Shown: positions 49,979 through 62,358, numbered from the stretch's first letter. The stretch: DNA of 64,000 bases from Flectonema sp. DT1601 (GCA_964019425.1 OZ025802.1:1116001-1180000); one strand, 5' to 3'. A program made the numbers and translations. Notes: generated by a model not told the origin, from the letters alone.

Positions 49979-52900
49979 ATGAAAGTAATGTTATTTTCTG
50001 TGGTGTTGGTCAGTTTATTATCAACGGCAGTTGGTCAGTCAGCGTGTGCTGCAGTATTATGTAAAGAGGGATACCTTTGTGAGGAGCTCGATATTAAATG
50101 CGAAAATGAATTGGATTGCGTGAACTTTATTTGTAAACCGATTTCCGAAATGAAATACTGCGGCGGAGCGGAGTGTCAAACTGGAGAGGTTTGTAAGTCA
50201 GTTGAAGTTCAATGTTTAACCACCCCATGCCATCCAGTTCCGGAATGTGTACCTGAGGAACAAGCACGATGCGCAAATGAAATATGTAAGTATCCAAGTT
50301 TCTGTTCTGAAAAAGCGGTACCTTGCTTTGCAGCTCCGTGTCCTGTTCAAAACGTCTGTGAAGAAGTGACCTATTCAGCTCCTCCAACCGCTGAAACTAA
50401 TAATTGTAACAACATGTGTACCTCTGATGAAGAATGTGTTGCTGTTCCGAATGCTTGTCCAGCTATGCCATGTCCTCCAGTACATGTTTGTCAACAGAAA
50501 GAAACCTGTGGAGGAAAGATCTGTGTTGATGGAACTGTTTGTACAAAGAATGATGATCATTGTACTAACCCTCTCCGTTGTGAACCAAAGCTTATTTGTG
50601 ATAGTAGAATTTGCTGTCTTGCTGTTGCAGTTTGTAAAGAAGGCTATGAATTAAGCTCTTCATGTTCTGAAGACGACTATGACTCAGGTGAGTGCCTCTG
50701 GGAACGCATGTGTTGCTCATCCATTAGCTGCAAGAAGTATGCGTTCCTTTTAATAAACTATTCCCTTGTCGTAGTGTTTGTAAAACTTTTAATTGACGTT
50801 GAGTACGATACATTACAAGGAAGCGATGGATTATCAGTAGTACCTCGTCTATCCTTATTACACTTTTAAAACAACAACAACAACAACAACAGGATTCCTG
50901 TGCAGTCTCCATCCAATCCACAAGATGCTTCTAAGATGTGCTCAATGAAAGAACAAGTTGACTACTGCGTGTCTAAGAATGTCGGTTGGAAGATACAAAA
51001 GGAGTGTAATAATAATTGTAAGCTTCCTGTTGGTATTTGTAGTATGAGTAACCCGCCATGTGGATCTCAAGAATGTATTGATAACGGACTACTTGGACAG
51101 TTCATGTGTGTCGCTGGATCAGTTGAAAAGATGGTATCAGATGACCCGTGTGCTGTCGGACCATGTTCAACAGATGAATTATGCAGAGTTACCGACGGTG
51201 AAGCCACTTGTACAAAAAGAAGTCAACTGGGCGCATGTTGTGAAGCTTTCGCAACCTGCGGTGCTGACGAAAGCATGCGAGAGAGTCCATGTACTCAGGC
51301 GGAACTGTTATCAAAAAGTTGTTATAGAAACTCCATCTGCTGTAATGAAGTATTCTGTATTACTGAGTCTGCTAAACCCGCAGTTTTTAACAATTGTGCT
51401 TCAAAGCCTTGTCCGGATGGTTTTGTTTGCAGCGGAGGACCTGAAAGCCTCACAAGTTCTTTTGTATGCACCAGTAAACCAACTAATTGTTGTGAAGCTT
51501 TGCCATCGTGTAAAGACTCTGACATTACTTCTAACACTCCTTGTCAACAAGGTGAGACTGGTTGCTACAGAGAACAGATGTGTTGTGAAGAAGTCTTTTG
51601 TAGAAAACCTAATAAAACTCATGAGATGAAACCGACTGCTGAAACTAATAATTGTAACAACATGTGTACCTCTGATGAAGAATGTGTTGCTGTTCCGAAT
51701 GCTTGTCCAGCTATGCCATGTCCTCCAGTACATGTTTGTCAACAGAAAGAAACCTGTGGAGGAAAGATCTGTGTTGATGGAACTGTTTGTACAAAGAATG
51801 ATGATCATTGTACTAACCCTCTCCGTTGTGAACCAAAGCTTATTTGTGATAGTAGAATTTGCTGTCTTGCTGTTGCAGTTTGTAAAGAAGGCTATGAATT
51901 AAGCTCTTCATGTTCTGAAGACGACTATGACTCAGGTGAGTGCCTCTGGGAACGCATGTGTTGCTCATCCATTAGCTGCAAGAAGTATGCGTTCCTTTTA
52001 ATAAACTATTCCCTTGTCGTAGTGTTTGTAAAACTTTTAATTGACGTTGAGTACGATACATTACAAGGAAGCGATGGATTATCAGTAGTACCTCGTCTAT
52101 CCTTATTACACTTTTAAAATAACAACAACAAACAACAACAACAACAACAACAGGATTCCTGTTCAGTCTCCATCCAATCCACAAGATGCTTCTAAGATGT
52201 GCTCAATGAAAGAACAAGTAGACTACTGCGTGTCTAAGAATGTCGGTTGGAAGATGCAAAAGGAGTGTAATAATAATTGTAAGCTTCCTGTTGGTATTTG
52301 TAGTATGAGTAACCCTCCATGTGGATCTCAAGAATGTATTGATAACGGACTACTTGGACAGTTCATGTGTGTCGCTGGATCAGTTGAAAAGATGGTATCA
52401 GATGACCCGTGTGCTGTCGGACCATGTTCAACAGATGAATTATGCAGAGTTACCGACGGTGAAGCCACTTGTACAAAAAGAAGTCAACTGGGCGCATGTT
52501 GTGAAGCTTTCGCAACCTGCGGTGCTGACGAAAGCATGCGAGAGAGTCCATGTACTCAGGCGGAACTGTTATCAAAAAGTTGTTACAGAAACTCCATCTG
52601 CTGTAATGAAGTATTCTGTATTACTGAGTCTGCTAAACCGGCAGTTTTTGACAATTGTGCTTCAAAGCCTTGTCCGGATGGTTTTGTTTGCAGCGGAGGA
52701 CCTGAAAGCCTCACAAGTTCTTTTGTATGCACCAGTAAACCAACTAATTGTTGTGAAGCTTTGCCATCGTGTAAAGACTCTGACATTACTTCTAACACTC
52801 CTTGTCAACAAGGTGAGACTGGTTGCTACAGAGAACAGATGTGTTGTGAAGAAGTCTTTTGTAGAGAACCTAAGAAGACTCGTTGGATGAAATCGACTGC

Positions 52901-53390
52901 TGGTTGTGCAACTCAGCCGTGTCGTTCTTCAGACTTCTGTGTTGAAGATGAGACGCAGTACAACTGTGTAGATGCTGTAGAGAGGTGTGGTGATGTACGT
53001 TGTTTAGCATTTAGTATTGACTGTCCTGTTGGAATGGAAGTATCAGAAAGACCCTGTGATGAAAATGATTATAATTTAGGAAACTGCATTAGACTTTCAA
53101 ACCCGTTGTGTTGTCAGGAAAGATTCTGTAAAGTAATTTGTAACAGTGAGAAGTCGTCATCTCTCGAATGGATTTGGATTGTGATTGGATCATCTATTGG
53201 AGTTATTGTTATTTCATTGATTGGGTTGTGTGTTTGGAAACTCTCTTCTGGTCATTCTGCATCATCTCCTTCAAAACAAACATCACTGTGTAGAGTATCT
53301 GTTGTGTCATCTCTTGGAAAAGGTGAATCTGGAGACTTTATGTATCCTTCTATCAAAGAAGTACCTATGCCTCCTCCTGTTGTAAGTTAA
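49979..53390 (+). CDS. cysteine-rich type I membrane protein with internal tandem duplication
   Basis: Three exons, 49979-50736, 50893-51984 and 52154-53390, give 1028 residues. The protein has a signal peptide (KVMLFSVVLVSLLSTAVGQ), a long ectodomain made of CxxxxC modules (for example TCGGKICVDGTVC, CCEALPSCKDSD, ACEAFATCGADES-type), one span near the C-terminus (WIWIVIGSSIGVIVISLIGL) and a short cytosolic tail. A 1.25-kb unit including an intron occurs twice almost identically (50391-51638; 51639-about 52890). Both introns begin GTATGC, end in AAC repeats plus CAG, and differ by 13 bp of AAC-type repeat. Exon phases agree, so the duplication keeps the frame. The protein is probably an adhesive or receptor-like surface protein; the exact family is unknown. 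Confidence 0.8.
50391..52890 (+). repeat. recent tandem duplication, two units of about 1.25 kb
   Basis: Unit 1 is 50391-51638 and unit 2 is 51639 to about 52890. Only a handful of substitutions are visible over each unit, in exon and intron alike (for example GATACAAAAG against GATGCAAAAG). The intron copies differ in AAC-repeat length (156 and 169 nt). Confidence 0.9.
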
Positions 53391-54474
53391 GTTAGAAACA
53401 TTTATTGAGATTGTTGGGTTTTGTTCATAAGTATATTCAAATATTTCAGTTCCCTGATTGAGGATTCTTTTTTTTGATATAATTTTATTAGTGTTTCCCC
53501 GTTGAACAAATCTTAGATGATACCGCCCCGGCCGTATCAAGAGAGATGTCTTCTTTCATTGGGGGAACCGATATCCGTTTTTTATATTATGCCAGTAATG
53601 TGTGTTGTTCTGAATTTCAAACGAAAACATATTATTTTCTTCCGTTCCCTTTTTTTCTTTTTTGTAGCGGTAATCCTTTTTTATCTTAAGGCTTGCTACG
53701 TTATACTTTTATATACTTGTTAAATTATTACTCCCTACTTGTCCCGCTAACAATCCCAACAAGATTGAGGTCTACTTACGTTACCTGTTGCCCTCGTAGC
53801 TCTATTAGAGTAACTCGATGCTCTGTAGTTTGCTGTTATCAGCGATGCATACTTTGTAATGTGGTGTACTTCTTATCTGTCACCATACTTGTTGTTGCTT
53901 AAAGAAAAACAGAGCGAAGTCATCTACTGGGAAGAGGAAAACCATTCGATTTTTTGGAAAGTGAGTTTTTTTATTCACTTCTGAGATTCGCTATGGAGAT
54001 ATCTTTTTGAGTAGAATCGTTGAAATTGAGTTCTGATTTTTTTCTTTTTGGTTCTTCCTTCCTATTTTTTGATCTTTTTTTTTTTGTTGCTTTTTAAACC
54101 AGACAGTGAAAAGACGTATGTGATTTACACACAAAGGCTTGATGCACTTCTGAGGGACTTGTTATTTTTGTTTTTTTGCTCTATATCAGCGGAGGATAAT
54201 ATACTATTAACTGGGAATAAGCACGAGGCTGTTGTTTATACGATTAGGGATGAGGTCGTGATTGTCTTATCACCCCTTCCTCCTATAACGATGGTTCCTC
54301 GTGTAGACCCATCGCATTATAGTAATCTTTGTTTCCCTCTGTTCCTATCTTGATTCTTCAGGAAGAAAGAAAAAAAACCATTTCTATAAAAAAAAGTCTG
54401 CATCAAATGCTATAAAATTCGAGTGGCTGTAGTGATAAAACTCTGCTGAGATGTAAGTTCCTTCCCTCTCTTTC

Positions 54475-54507
<33 letters not shown>

Positions 54508-55065
54508 AGTAAAAAAAAAAATGAAATGTGAACAAAAAAAGACAAAATTGTACTGAACTGCAGTCTTTTGTTTTTTTTTATAATTTTAATTACGGGATGC
54601 ATTCCTTCTTACGATTTTATTTTACAAAAACACGAAGGGAAAAGAAGAAAAAAAAAAAAAAGAAGGTAATAATAATTAATGTTTGGTGACATGTTATGCG
54701 CCGCAACAAACATAGAAGACAGGAGATGGCACCATTTTGTAAAACCACAAACATAAGGCATGTACTCATCGGTTTGTGACTTTTGTCGGTGGTTGTTATT
54801 TCTCTATGTTAATATAAGCAATCCACTTCTTGCTCTCGGATTCAAAAAAAAAACATTAATATTTTTGGGATTTATCATTTATTTTATTTTTTTTTTTCAT
54901 TACAGAAAAAGATAAACAAATAACGGCAGTGTGACCATCAAACATTTTCTTTTTTTTTTTTTTTTTTTTTTTTTGTATTGGGAGAACAAAAAAAAAAAAA
55001 AAAAAAAAGAAGAAAATAAAATAAATAAATAAGTAAACGACAAGCAGAACAACACAACACAACTA
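53391..55065. other. noncoding stretch of 1.7 kb
   Basis: No confirmed gene. It holds a diverged copy of the 45.5-kb structured block (53768-53880), T27 near 54480, T24 near 54950 next to A20, and a protein-like open stretch without ATG start (about 54099-54353) that may be an exon or remnant. Confidence 0.6.
53768..53880. repeat. diverged copy of the 45.5-kb structured block
   Basis: Shares CTTACG, GTAG-hairpin-CTCGATGCT, GTAGTTTGCTGTTATCAGCG and ATGC with 45502-45600. The internal hairpin differs in sequence (CTCT-ATT-AGAG here; GGGG-TTT-CCCC there) at the equivalent place. Confidence 0.6.
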
Positions 55066-57261
55066 ATGTATAAAAGCAATGCACATCCAGGGACCTCAGG
55101 TGCTGATCTAGTGGTAGAAGACGTTTATAAGAAACAAAAAGGACCATTGATGAAGGTAGGTGATGTTTACTCCCCGAGAGTACTAAAAGCTGATGTTACT
55201 GAAGCAGCAGAGAGTTTGAATTCAAAGGGAACCCCCCTGGAGGAAGCACTGAGGAAGAGAAAACAGCTACAAAAAAAAGACGAAGCAGATAAGTTAAAAG
55301 AACAAGTTGAGAAGCTTCGAGAACAACAAGACCTCAAATCAAAGTTAAATAATCTATTAATCCAGAAACAAGTCATCGACAACAACGGACTCGGTAATAT
55401 AAATCAAGTTGGTAGGCCGTTGCATCCACACGACCCAACACAAATAATTAATAGTATGCCTAATATACCATCTATTCCACCATCATATTTATCACCAATG
55501 ATAATGATGCCATCACAAAGAACCTATCCACCCATCGCAGTTGCTGATCATGAGCTTCACATAGAAGAAGAAGCTCTTGCTGCAATGTTAGTAGTCAGCA
55601 CTCGTTGGGAGTCAAACCCACGAGCGAAAGTTCTTCGAAGATACATGCAAGGTGGAATGCACTTCGCACTCAGTTTTCAAACAGCTGACAACAGAGGTGT
55701 TAAAAACAGCGACAGACCACCTGTTCCATCTCTTGCGACTCGAATAAAGAAGATTCCCATGGGAAAGTATGATTTGGATAATTGGATTAAGTTTTTCGAA
55801 GAGTGGGTAGAGTACACTCCACCTTACCAAGAAAAAACAGATTATTGCTGTACTGGAGCATCAATGCGACACACTACAGAACCAGAAAACTATACGAACG
55901 GTTATGAGACTGCTTCTAGAAAATGTGATATTTTTGAACTGTTTAAGAGAACAGGCTGTTGTGGAAAGGAACCGGCATTGCAAAACTGTGTTCAGTGTAA
56001 GAAACGTTTTTGCATTTCTTGTTCAGAAAAACACAGACATCACAAAACATATTATGTTCATTGTCCCTGCCCTCAATTGACAACAGATAAGAAAACACCC
56101 CCAACAGTAACACTTGATTTGACGACTGAGTTTTGGAAATGTCCGAAATGTGATAAAACAGTTTGCGCATACTGCATTGACAGGTACAGAGGTATGACGT
56201 TAGTTGAAAACATTCCTATGGAGTGGAGTGATGGTCAACTCATTGAGTCGTTGGAAATGTTTACCAGATCGAAGTTACTTCGCTATGAGAGATTAGCAAA
56301 AACCGGTCAGATGTACTTATTATTTAAAGATCAGGCAATCAGGTTGAGAACGCAATGCATCAAACTAACAGACAACAACTCTAGAATAACAATATTACTA
56401 AAACCCCCTCGAACTGGTAGAGAACTTCACACTCACGATCAGATAGTCATGCCTCTCGTAGTAGAGATAGCTAAGGAAATAATTGATGGAGGGCTTAACG
56501 TCCCTCACTTAGTTGCTTCCATGTTGCGGCAGGCGCAGATGGTACCAGCAGATGTTCGATTCGCGTGTATAAAAGACGCTAATAACTCGTCATCTGTAAT
56601 GCATTCAGTTCATGTCTTCTTTGTTGAAAGAAGGTGCCATACGATGATGATTATGAACCAATGTACTTACATGGGAAGGCTTATTCCTCTTTTAGTTAAT
56701 TTAATGCCAGTCCCAGTTATTACAGAAGCGTCGGTTGATGATGAATATACTTTTTACACTATGTTATGTAGAGAGTTTTATGAAAGAAATATTTTTGTCT
56801 CCGCACCAATGCGCAATAATCTTCCTGGTAGGCTGTCAGAAATCGCGTCTGTGAAAAATGAAACGCTGACGTCTGAAGCAGTAGATGTACCATCGCTGCA
56901 CGACGTGAGACGTGATCCTCCTCCTCCTTATGCGTTTTCGCAATTGCCACCAGCGCGTAAATCGGGGATTCATTTACCAAATCACCCTGAGCAGCTGTTG
57001 TTTATTCGTCCACCATCAGTTCCAGAGTCTTGTGTTACTGAAGTAAAACAAGAACCTACAATTGAAGAGCTGGGGGTGAAAGTTGATACATCTCTCGTTG
57101 ATACTGCTGATGCTGCATGGTTAGAAAATTTACAAAAACACATGGGTGCTGATTCACACATTCTGAAACTACTTACCAGACAATCAGACTCTAAGAGGAA
57201 ACAAGATAGTATTGAAGGCGCTGAAAGGGAGACGAAGCGGAGAAATCCTAATGAATTCTAA
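55066..57261 (+). CDS. B-box-like zinc-binding protein with coiled coil
   Basis: 731 residues. Residues about 55-105 form a charged coiled coil (LEEALRKRKQLQKKDEADKL). A zinc-binding part at about 300-380 has CCGKEPALQNCVQCKKRFC, then ISCSEKHRHH, fitting the spacing of a B-box (C-C-C-C-C-C-H-H). It is followed by a second cluster, WKCPKCDKTVCAYCIDRY. Residues about 410-600 are a globular domain that I do not recognise (PLVVEIAKEIIDGGL; VFFVERRCHTMMIMNQ). The basic tail (SKRKQDSIEGAERETKRRNP) suggests a nuclear signal. B-boxes mediate protein contacts and often occur in E3 ligases, but no RING is evident. The gene follows an A- and T-homopolymer-rich leader. Confidence 0.72.
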   Translation: MYKSNAHPGTSGADLVVEDVYKKQKGPLMKVGDVYSPRVLKADVTEAAESLNSKGTPLEEALRKRKQLQKKDEADKLKEQVEKLREQQDLKSKLNNLLIQKQVIDNNGLGNINQVGRPLHPHDPTQIINSMPNIPSIPPSYLSPMIMMPSQRTYPPIAVADHELHIEEEALAAMLVVSTRWESNPRAKVLRRYMQGGMHFALSFQTADNRGVKNSDRPPVPSLATRIKKIPMGKYDLDNWIKFFEEWVEYTPPYQEKTDYCCTGASMRHTTEPENYTNGYETASRKCDIFELFKRTGCCGKEPALQNCVQCKKRFCISCSEKHRHHKTYYVHCPCPQLTTDKKTPPTVTLDLTTEFWKCPKCDKTVCAYCIDRYRGMTLVENIPMEWSDGQLIESLEMFTRSKLLRYERLAKTGQMYLLFKDQAIRLRTQCIKLTDNNSRITILLKPPRTGRELHTHDQIVMPLVVEIAKEIIDGGLNVPHLVASMLRQAQMVPADVRFACIKDANNSSSVMHSVHVFFVERRCHTMMIMNQCTYMGRLIPLLVNLMPVPVITEASVDDEYTFYTMLCREFYERNIFVSAPMRNNLPGRLSEIASVKNETLTSEAVDVPSLHDVRRDPPPPYAFSQLPPARKSGIHLPNHPEQLLFIRPPSVPESCVTEVKQEPTIEELGVKVDTSLVDTADAAWLENLQKHMGADSHILKLLTRQSDSKRKQDSIEGAERETKRRNPNEF

Positions 57262-57805
57262 ATCATGTCTGTTAAAAATAATAGTTCACCATCCTACCAT
57301 CATTCCTACCTTCGAAAGAAAATAAAAAAGAAAACAACCTTCATCACCTTCGTTAGTTTTTTAATAGAGCTTTTCATTTTGTGGACTGGCTTTATTTATT
57401 TATATTTTTTTTCTTTTTTTACTCTGACGCTGTTATTAAACTCCTGGAAACTGATTTTACCTTCTCTTTTGTGTTGTGATCTAGGAGTTTTTTATCTATG
57501 CGGACCTTCTTGCTGATTTTTTTTTCCCGTTGTGTACCTTCTGTTAGGTTCTTCTGGAAGTTTTTTTTTTTTTTTTTTTTTTTTTACCATCTTATCGGTT
57601 ACTGCGGTGACTCTATGTTCACAAAAAAACAGAAATTAGTGTACAAGTAAGATTTAAATGCGTGTGGTTAGTCTAACCGTTCTCTACATATTGTTTTTCT
57701 GCTTTCTTTTTTTTTTTTTTTTACTTTTATACCTTCTATCAATACCTCTATTAGTATCTGGATGAACGAAATAATAAAATGCAATTTTTTTTTTTTTCCT
57801 TCCCT

Positions 57806-57841
<36 letters not shown>

Positions 57842-58396
57842 CCCTCTTTTTTTTTTTCGTTGAATATAAAATAAAAAAAAACCATAATGTAATTAAGAAA
57901 GAAAAAAAAGAAAGAAAAAAAACAAAGTAAAACAGTATTTCTTTTTCGCAGAAAAACTTCAAACACTGTAGTTCTAATTTTCTCAAAGAAAAAGAGAAAG
58001 ATAGTAACAAGTTTTTTTTTAATTTGACCTTCTTGTTGAATCTCTTTTTTTAATTCAACAAAGTATAGTCGTTGAGTACCTTCTCTTGCTTTTTGGCGAA
58101 GACAGTCATTTTTTGGGACAAGTAGGAAGAACAAAAAAAAAAAAAAAAAGGAGAGAAACTGAGATTGATATGGGATTGGGGAAAGTTTTAATAAAAAAGA
58201 AATACTAATAATGCGACTCATCAAAATAGCAACACAACACATCAAATGTGTTATGTTATAATTTAGTTTGTGTTTCCGTATGACAGTTTCATAGGTACTT
58301 AAATAACCTTGGATTAATCTACATTGTCTTTATTATTTATTAAATGCAATGTTTTAGGATATTATTTCTTACAGATGGCGTAAACTAATAACTTTC
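57262..58396. other. noncoding stretch of 1.1 kb
   Basis: No gene seen; dominated by T-tracts (T24 near 57560, T30 and more near 57811-57841). The acceptor TTATTTCTTACAG (ending 58374) precedes the small frame at 58397, with a two-codon ATGGCGTAA in between. Confidence 0.6.
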
Positions 58397-58636
58397 ATGG
58401 AATCTCGTGCTCAAAGACCAGTTCCTGTTGCTGTAGTTGAAAACTCTGGTGAGAGAATGTTGTTAGCCCGTGGTGCTCCTGTTGTAACTCAGGGCCATCC
58501 ATTACCTTGTGCAACTGCTTATGTAAATAGCCCACCAGTAGCTCCAAATAATGCGAATTTTCGACCACGTGAAACCGGAAGGATGGAACTAGCTCGTTCC
58601 TCTTGTCAGCCAACAGAGCAGGATACTGGAAGCTGA
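58397..58636 (+). CDS. small hypothetical protein
   Basis: 79 residues, rich in Pro, Ala and Arg (starts MESRAQRPVPVAVVENSGER; ends CQPTEQDTGS). The composition is unlike the A/T-rich flanks and the frame sits just after a good T-rich acceptor, so it is plausibly coding. A minimal uORF (Met-Ala-stop at 58375) lies in its leader. No domain is recognised. Confidence 0.5.
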   Translation: MESRAQRPVPVAVVENSGERMLLARGAPVVTQGHPLPCATAYVNSPPVAPNNANFRPRETGRMELARSSCQPTEQDTGS

Positions 58637-59034
58637 TTATTGCTGACCTCGTTGTTAATGAGATATCTCGAATAGATACTTGTAAATCTATAATGTGACA
58701 CTTTGATTTACTTTTTTATTTTTTTTGAATCGAATTCGTATTCCGCCCACAATCTTCCAAACAAAAGAAGAGGGCCTGTCTTGTAAGTGAATGATATTCT
58801 TACTTTATATCATACAACGTAGAGGAGATAATTTGGAAAAAAAAAAAAAAAAAAAAAAAACTACTGCTGAAGTTGAGAAAAAGCAATGAAATCGTTGTAG
58901 CAAGGCGGAACAGACAAACAAATATTGTATTTAACTTTCAGTTAGAAAATTGTCTTAAATGAAAAATTAATACTAATTATTTTTATTCAGACACAGTACA
59001 CGCTTCCCCTCACCCTTTTACAATTAGATAAGTA
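58637..59034. other. noncoding gap
   Basis: No gene seen. It holds an A24 tract near 58836 and the acceptor TTATTTTTATTCAG (ending 58990) for the next gene. Confidence 0.55.
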
Positions 59035-59272
59035 ATGAGTATCACTGGCGTTGGTTATGTCCAACAGGAAGATGTGATAACAAAAATAGGTATCGACGCA
59101 CAGAGTAATGATTATAGTTTGAAGGAATATAAAACAAACATCTCAATCAATGATGATAAATCTATCATAAAGAATGTTGTTGAAGAAATTAATAATAAAT
59201 TATTGAGAGGAGAGACTGTCGATTTAGCTAAATATCCTAAATTATGTGTTGTGCACTACAGGGGAGATTTTA

Positions 59273-59304
<32 letters not shown>

Positions 59305-61452
59305 CAGAAACAGACATCACTGGATTCTGATGCCGTGAATCAGTTGATGGAAAGTTCACACTCTGAAGTTACGATTGGCGATGTGAGAAACCAAATTCAC
59401 GATGAGTTAATATTACTGAGAAACACTCGTTGTGATGACGAGTGCTGGTTTTCATGTAATGCTAGACAACACGATAATCAACTTTACAGACACTGCCAAA
59501 GATACATAAATGACAAAAAGCAATTTAAAAAGGAAAGCAAAGCAAAAAAACATCCATGCTACTCCACTCTAACCTTTTCTGATATTCCATACATCTCTAC
59601 CAGTGATACGGTAAAGGCTGCTATTTCAATTGCCCTAAGAACTATATCGGGTATGTGGTATAAAGATTCAAAGGTCAGTGTAACGATGCAGACAATAATT
59701 CAATCTCTCGACGATATAGTGACACAAAGCCCTTTGTTTACGTCATCTCTACACGCTTCGGATCGTATCGATATTAAAAATACACTTTCAAGGGATCGAG
59801 AAACCATATTCTTAGGCTCTATACCCAAAGAAAAAATTGTAGATACCGTTAGCTTCCCTTATGTAGACAGGTCTTGTTTACCTAGAGAAGTGTGTGATCG
59901 TTTTCAGAGTGAGCCGATAAATAGAAAAAACCTAATGAACATCGCGGAATGCCACTCCGAACGCATCGAAAATAACACTCGGAGTATAGTGAAATCATTG
60001 GGAGGATGTTTGGTTTATATTTTATTAGATGGGACCCTCTCTTTGAAACCTTTATCTGTATCTGACATGGACAGGTGTCGTAACACCAGAAAAGATTTTG
60101 ATATTAATTCGACGTTGAAATTATTTATTGATTCAAGAAAGAAGTCTTCGGTTGCTGTCTCTCGGAAAGCATTTAGCCGGGGAATTGGTAGACGAGGTCG
60201 AGGTCATCCATTATATCAAAATAACTCCTCAGTTCCAATGATAACATCTGGTCGAGGATCTACTCCAATTGGTAGAGGTGCTTTCTTTATGAGAAAAAGT
60301 TCTCATCCTCCAAATATAACTACAGGACGTCAATTGTTATTACCACGTCCAGAAATACTAAAACTGAGATTAGACGCCCTTCAACAAAAAGACATCATTG
60401 ATAATAATAAAAATGATTCCAACGACATACCTGACGACAGTACGATGCCTGAATTGGAAACTGAAGTACAAAGTGAATCCAACACATCTCATCCAAGATA
60501 TGCTCAACGAATAAAACAAATAAAGATTGGTAAGTGTACTGTTGGATATACTAATTATTTATCATCTGTTCCACTATGTCAAAGAATACCAAATATCCAT
60601 TTAGAAACTCCCAGGGTAAATTCTGAAACAATCATAAGTTCAACCAAACGAGTATTCGAAGCAGAAATGAAGATATGGAGAAGGTATCTTCACACTTATG
60701 ATGATCTAAACAATCTCCCACCAGAAGCTTTATTAAAGTTGAGTGTTCATTGTGAGCAGGTAGATCAAGAAGTTGAGGTTCAGAGTAGTTCCATTCCGTG
60801 TGTTTCAATTCCTCAAAACATACCAACCGAAGTATTGTTACAGAAATTAGAATTGGAAGTACAACAGGTATTTAATCAACTTCAGAGTCTATCATCTCAG
60901 ACTATGCCACAACAGGTATCGTTTGAACAGCAACTACGACAACTAAAACATCAACAAGATGCTGAATGTGAGAAATCTAATAAAATTGTTGCGGAACACC
61001 ATGCGAAGGAACAATTGTTACTTCAACAACAACACAGAAAACAGATGCTTCCGACAGTATATCAGCTATCACAGATCCAACAATTACAGATGAGACAGAA
61101 ATGCCAACTAATACAAATCCAAAAGCAGCAAGAAACAAAGCACCTCGCAGTCACATCTCAAGTTAAGCAACAATACGACGGTTTGATGAGAAGTATTCGA
61201 CACAAAGAACAATACTTCAAACAACAAATGTTGGTTATGGCTCATCAGCATGAGCAGCTTCTTCGAGGGACGGAGGTGCAAAAGTTATCTGAAAAACAAC
61301 AAGTTTGGAGACAGCAGCTTCAAGATTCGAAGGAAGCAGCGCCCGTAGTCCCTGAGAATGAAATACCTGAATCTATAATCTCTTCTGATGTTACCCATGA
61401 AGATTCTGACACTGATTCAGATGAAATAATCTTGGTATCTAATTTATTGTAA
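59035..61452 (+). CDS. histone stem-loop binding protein (SLBP) domain protein
   Basis: 805 residues. Residues about 488-560 match the SLBP RNA-binding domain: RIKQIKIGKCTVGYTNYL, then VPLCQRIPNIHLETP, then MKIWRRYLHTYDD, parallel to the RQKQI-YGKNT-AY-RY, VP-HLRQPGIHPKTP and KLWK-LHFWD blocks of animal SLBP. Upstream is an SRGIGRRGRG and GRG-rich region (about 380-420) and an unrecognised N-terminal half; downstream is a Gln-rich coiled coil (about 600-780) ending in an acidic tail. An (AAT)n microsatellite encodes Asn repeats near residue 80. SLBP binds the 3' stem-loop of replication histone mRNAs, and SLBP-domain proteins are also reported in trypanosomatids. This one is about three times the size of animal SLBP. 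The RNA target is inferred only. Confidence 0.8.
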
Positions 61453-61776
61453 CTAATCTTTTTCTCGCTCTTTTTTACACGAAACGTTATTTATGGTAAC
61501 AGAAAACAGGAATACTTTCCATTTGAATAAGGGAATGTAATTTTTTTTAAATAAATTATTCGTGTTTTCTTTTTTTTTTTCTTTTCTTTTTGTTCACCTT
61601 CCCCTCTTTAAGAACTGAATTTAACTGAAAAACGATAAACTTAACACTATTCTTCTTAATCCAGACAACAACACCTTTTTGTATTCTAAATACCCATCTT
61701 TTGTTAAGTGTCTTCACGTTAAGTGTCATTTTATTAGTCTTTTTTTCTTTGATAGTTTATTCATATAACCAACGCC
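61453..61776. other. noncoding gap
   Basis: No gene seen; T-rich tracts only, leading to the next ATG. Confidence 0.55.
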
Positions 61777-62358
61777 ATGTTCGAATTTTCAGACCTGGAC
61801 GATCTGCAACCGGTATCGGAGGGTGAGCTGTTGGGAAGTTTAAGAAAATGTAAAAACATGATAATGACACCGTACTGCGTTCAGGCAGTTAAGAAATTAA
61901 ACAGCAAATATGGTTCTGAGAATAGAGTGCTGTTGGTGGCTTCACTAGCAGGTGTGGTTGATAAAGAAACTGTTTTGTTCAGTTGTTGTGGAAAATCGAA
62001 TGTTAAAAGAGTAATATGGATTTATGATCTCAACAGGATATTATTACTACCTTCTGTGAATAAGAAATCCTCAATGAGAATAATTCTCGATCTGAATAAG
62101 GAAAGAGATTACGTGTTTGATACTCCTACATCAGATCCTAGTGAAGCATACAACTTCCTTAATATAGTAAATACACTTTGGAAACAACGAACTGAATCAG
62201 ACAAAGATCTAAAACTTGTTGACCTTCGAAAAGAAATAAATATAAAATACAAACGAGATAAGAATCCAAAACCAAAGTATAATATTGGAACATCTATCGC
62301 TAGAATGAGGTGGCCAAAACAAGGTTCCCTTGATGAGTTATTAGGCAAGGCTTCGTGA
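61777..62358 (+). CDS. small protein of possible PH-like fold
   Basis: 193 residues. Residues about 35-130 have an alternating strand pattern (NRVLLVASLAGVVDKETVLF, VKRVIWIYDLNRILLLP, SMRIILDLNKERDYVF) closed by a helix (EAYNFLNIVNTLWKQR), the order of a PH-type domain. The tail has a basic segment (KYKRDKNPKPKYN). Similar small proteins occur in trypanosomatids, but I cannot give a name. Lipid or protein binding at a membrane or the flagellar base would be typical of the fold; this is inference. The gene has a plain ATG and no introns. Confidence 0.62.
   Translation: MFEFSDLDDLQPVSEGELLGSLRKCKNMIMTPYCVQAVKKLNSKYGSENRVLLVASLAGVVDKETVLFSCCGKSNVKRVIWIYDLNRILLLPSVNKKSSMRIILDLNKERDYVFDTPTSDPSEAYNFLNIVNTLWKQRTESDKDLKLVDLRKEINIKYKRDKNPKPKYNIGTSIARMRWPKQGSLDELLGKAS

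Noticed and set aside
54048-54353. 101-residue open stretch with protein-like second half
   Set aside because: No ATG start in frame; T-tract-coded beginning. It could be an orphan exon, but nothing joins it to a neighbour.
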